From contig DFFY01000071.1 in the NCBI GenBank assembly GCA_002371115.1, forward strand, positions 1 to 6,413: DNA of 6,413 nucleotides, given 5' to 3'. The stretch is from Bacteroidales bacterium UBA3764 (GTDB lineage Bacteria > Bacteroidota > Bacteroidia > Bacteroidales > UBA932). Numbering within the stretch: the stretch's first letter is position 1; every line of letters starts with the position of its first letter. Under the pieces are notes generated by a model, which searched no databases, was not told where the DNA came from, and saw only the letters and a program-made list of their open reading frames with translations. A program made the translations under genes and the position numbers. This document shows positions 5,205 through 6,413 of this stretch, in pieces.

Positions 5205-5891
5205 ATGAAAAAAGTATTGAGCGCCCTGTGCGTACTCGCACTTCTCAGCTGCACCTGGAACGTGCACCTGGGCAATGGTAAAAACGGAAAAACCATTACC
5301 TGCAAAGGCCCTGTGGTTACCAAATCCTTTGACCTGGCCGACTTCAACGCCATCGTCATCAACGGTCATGCAGACCTGGAATTCGCCCAAACGAACGGGA
5401 CCTTCGGCGTAAGCGTCAAGGCCAACGAGGAAGTGTTCCAGCATCTGAATTACCGCGTGGAGAACAGCACCCTCATCCTGGAAACGGTGGACAAAGTTAA
5501 CATCCGTGCCGATGAATTCGACATCTACGTGAGCGCACCCACCCTCGCAGATATTCAGGTCAATGGAGCCGTCGATGCTTCGGTCGTCGCCTTGAACCAG
5601 CAGGAAACGCTGCATGTCCAGGTGAATGGCGCCGGCGACCTGGAACTGAAGAACGTGACCACGCCTGAACTGGCCATCCAGATTAACGGCGCGGCCGACC
5701 TGGAATGCAAGGGCCTGAACGTAGGTACACTGAACATCAAGGTGAACGGAGCCGGTGATGTGGAATTGGAAGGCAAGGCCGAAAGTTGCCGGCTGCATGT
5801 TGCTGGTGCCGGTGACATTGATGCCCGCAAGCTGGAATGCAGCGATATTCAGACCAGCAAAGCCGGCCTGGCGTCCATTAAGACGAACTAG
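5205..5891 (+). CDS. GIN-domain (DUF2807) lipoprotein with beta-solenoid repeats (228 aa)
   Basis: Exported lipoprotein: charged start MKK, a hydrophobic run and the lipobox LLSC with the lipidated Cys at 16, so mature residues begin at C16. The body matches the GIN/DUF2807 head domain: VVTKSFDLADFNAIVINGHADLEF (split 37-48 and 49-60), then EFDIYVSAPTL and a ladder of NGAxD turns at about 120, 141, 161, 181 and 200 with a 19-21-residue period, predicting a right-handed beta-solenoid. No transmembrane or catalytic motif is seen. Once labelled a putative auto-transporter adhesin head domain, the family's function is not established. It is the last gene of the operon, 6 nt after the regulator, so it is likely co-induced with the transporter and may sense or bind something at the cell surface. 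It ends exactly where the convergent AraC gene ends. Confidence 0.9.
   Translation: MKKVLSALCVLALLSCTWNVHLGNGKNGKTITCKGPVVTKSFDLADFNAIVINGHADLEFAQTNGTFGVSVKANEEVFQHLNYRVENSTLILETVDKVNIRADEFDIYVSAPTLADIQVNGAVDASVVALNQQETLHVQVNGAGDLELKNVTTPELAIQINGAADLECKGLNVGTLNIKVNGAGDVELEGKAESCRLHVAGAGDIDARKLECSDIQTSKAGLASIKTN
5559..5831 (+). repeat. Degenerate internal repeats of about 60 bp in the GIN lipoprotein gene
   Basis: Five in-frame units each encode a turn of the type (V/I)NGAxDxxxx: VNGAVDASVV, VNGAGDLELK, INGAADLECK, VNGAGDVELE and VAGAGDIDAR. They are spaced 63, 60, 60 and 57 bp. The DNA is diverged (no two units are identical), so this is an old structural repeat rather than a recent expansion. 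A weaker upstream unit (INGHADLEF) and a final SKAGLASIK extend the pattern. Confidence 0.8.
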
Positions 5892-6326
5892 TTATTGGTG
5901 CCGCGCTCGCCAGGCGGCGGGCGTGGTGCCGGTAATGGCCTTGAACTGGTGGGAGAAGTTGCTGCGGTCTGTAAATCCTACCCGGAAGGCAATGAGCGTA
6001 ACCGGTGTGGAAGGCTCTGCCAGCAGCATTTCCTGTGCATCCTGAATCCGCAGTTTAGCGCGATAGGAACGGAAATCTTCCCCGCGCATGGCAAAATATT
6101 TGTATAAGGTGGCAGAGTCTGTTCCAATGCGCTCTGCCGCCTTTTCTACTGTATGGTCCGGCATGCGGTAACCTTTCCCATCGACCCAAAGTTGTAGCAA
6201 CTTTTCCACCCGCTTCACGGTGTCCGGAAGCAGGGGAGAGGGGGCAGAAAAAGAAGGAGCCTGCTCCTTGTGGGTGAACAGGCTCCTGAAAGAATCTTTG
6301 AGGGATTTCTTACCAGCCCAGGACAT
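5892..6326 (-). CDS. AraC-type helix-turn-helix regulator, stand-alone DNA-binding domain
   Basis: Transcription factor carrying a complete AraC/XylS-type domain with two HTH units: the first around HTVEKAAERIGTDSATLYKYF and the second in STPVTLIAFRVGFTDRSNFSHQF, ending in the TGTTPAAWR signature. The preceding LLPDTVKRVEKLLQLWVDGKGY resembles the linker that in many Bacteroidota regulators joins an N-terminal membrane domain to the HTH, but no such domain is encoded here. Only about 35 low-complexity residues precede it. The start is uncertain: the first ATG in frame is at 6326 (144 aa, overlapping the upstream stop codon by 17 nt), a TTG at 6371 would overlap more, and a GTG at 6218 (108 aa) would begin after the terminator at 6248-6287. 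Its stop codon abuts that of the GIN gene. It could be a functional small regulator or the remnant of a larger one. Confidence 0.75.
   Translation of the reverse strand: MSWAGKKSLKDSFRSLFTHKEQAPSFSAPSPLLPDTVKRVEKLLQLWVDGKGYRMPDHTVEKAAERIGTDSATLYKYFAMRGEDFRSYRAKLRIQDAQEMLLAEPSTPVTLIAFRVGFTDRSNFSHQFKAITGTTPAAWRARHQ
6248..6287 (-). terminator. Rho-independent terminator after the deoxyhypusine synthase-family gene
   Basis: Read on the minus strand, a perfect 9-bp stem AGGAGCCTG/CAGGCTCCT (plus-strand arms 6279-6287 and 6255-6263) with a 15-nt loop is followed by TCTTTTTCT. It begins 23 nt after the stop codon of the gene at 6310-6413. It lies inside the apparent N-terminal part of the AraC frame, which argues that the real AraC start may be further downstream or that the AraC message has its own promoter. 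Confidence 0.65.
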
Positions 6327-6413
6327 AGGCGAAAATGAGCGGCGCCACGATGGTAGCGTCACTTTCCACAATGAATTTGGGCGTTTCCGGTGCCAGCTTG
6401 CCCCAGGTGATTT
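6310..6413 (-). CDS. Deoxyhypusine synthase-family protein, C-terminal 33 residues only
   Basis: Reading the minus strand from the window edge gives ITWGKLAPETPKFIVESD followed by ATIVAPLIFAYVLGW and a TAA at 6310-6312. This is the C-terminal signature of the deoxyhypusine synthase family: the WGK lysine (codon 6397-6399) lines up with the active-site lysine that forms the imine intermediate in the eukaryotic enzyme (human Lys329, in SWGKI), and D-A-T-x-x-x-PL matches the strand and helix after it. Bacteria lack eIF5A, so bacterial members probably act on other amines, for example as homospermidine synthase-like enzymes; the substrate here is not deducible. The gene runs out of the window at its 5' side and is followed by a terminator at 6248-6287. 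It was found only by reading this frame directly, because no start codon lies inside the window. Confidence 0.85.
   Translation of the reverse strand, partial: ITWGKLAPETPKFIVESDATIVAPLIFAYVLGW

Noticed and set aside
4803..5798. 331-aa open frame on the minus strand
   Set aside because: It lies wholly antisense to the end of the permease gene, the GntR gene and the GIN gene, all of which have clear family motifs. It has no recognisable domain and is a by-product of GC-rich codon use.
5901..5926. GC-rich stem as terminator for the GIN operon
   Set aside because: The stem is good (11 pairs, two G-T), but no T-run follows it and it encodes the conserved AraC C-terminus, so the pairing may be incidental.

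Overview
The window looks like a chromosomal piece of a Bacteroidales-type bacterium (phylum Bacteroidota). Evidence: a textbook Bacteroidota promoter at 3144-3174 (TTTG, 19 nt, TACCTTTG), weak A-rich start contexts instead of Shine-Dalgarno sites, a GIN/DUF2807 lipoprotein, an AAA_14/DUF4143 ATPase, a deoxyhypusine synthase-family protein, and an AraC DNA-binding domain that resembles the C-terminal half of membrane-anchored Bacteroidota regulators. The taxonomic call rests on these signs only; no database was searched.

Layout. (1) 1-1182, plus strand: an AAA_14/DUF4143-type ATPase whose frame is open to the window edge, so its start lies outside. (2) 1183-1514: gene-free, with a cluster of degenerate GTCAT-type intergenic repeats, one of which forms a strong intrinsic terminator, and a second 14-bp hairpin that can terminate both strands. 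(3) 1515-2045, minus strand: an unrecognised 176-aa helical, Ala-rich protein. It is divergent from (4) 2088-3020, plus strand: a D-2-hydroxyacid dehydrogenase. They share a 42-bp AT-rich spacer with TTGTA/TACAA half-sites. (5) 3021-3208: a terminator-like hairpin, then the promoter with a YtrA-type operator (AGTGTA, 12 nt, TACACA) over the likely transcription start. (6) 3209-5891, plus strand: a tight four-gene operon (gaps 4, 3 and 6 nt) of ABC ATPase, six-helix permease, short GntR/YtrA-family regulator and beta-solenoid lipoprotein. (7) Minus strand, meeting the operon stop codon to stop codon with no spacer: a small AraC-type HTH protein. Upstream of it is the 3' end of a deoxyhypusine synthase-family gene, whose terminator lies inside the apparent 5' part of the AraC frame.

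How it works together. The best-supported unit is the operon at 3144-5891. Its third gene encodes a YtrA-like repressor, and the only promoter seen carries a YtrA-like inverted repeat just downstream of the -7 box, so negative autoregulation by a small-molecule or envelope signal is the simplest model. The transporter and the surface or periplasmic GIN lipoprotein would then be induced together. The rest of the window is housekeeping or accessory material. I see no CRISPR array, tRNA, rRNA, transposase or phage gene. The most useful second looks are the operator, the GIN lipoprotein partnership, the truncated AraC frame, the bacterial deoxyhypusine synthase homologue and the intergenic repeat cluster.
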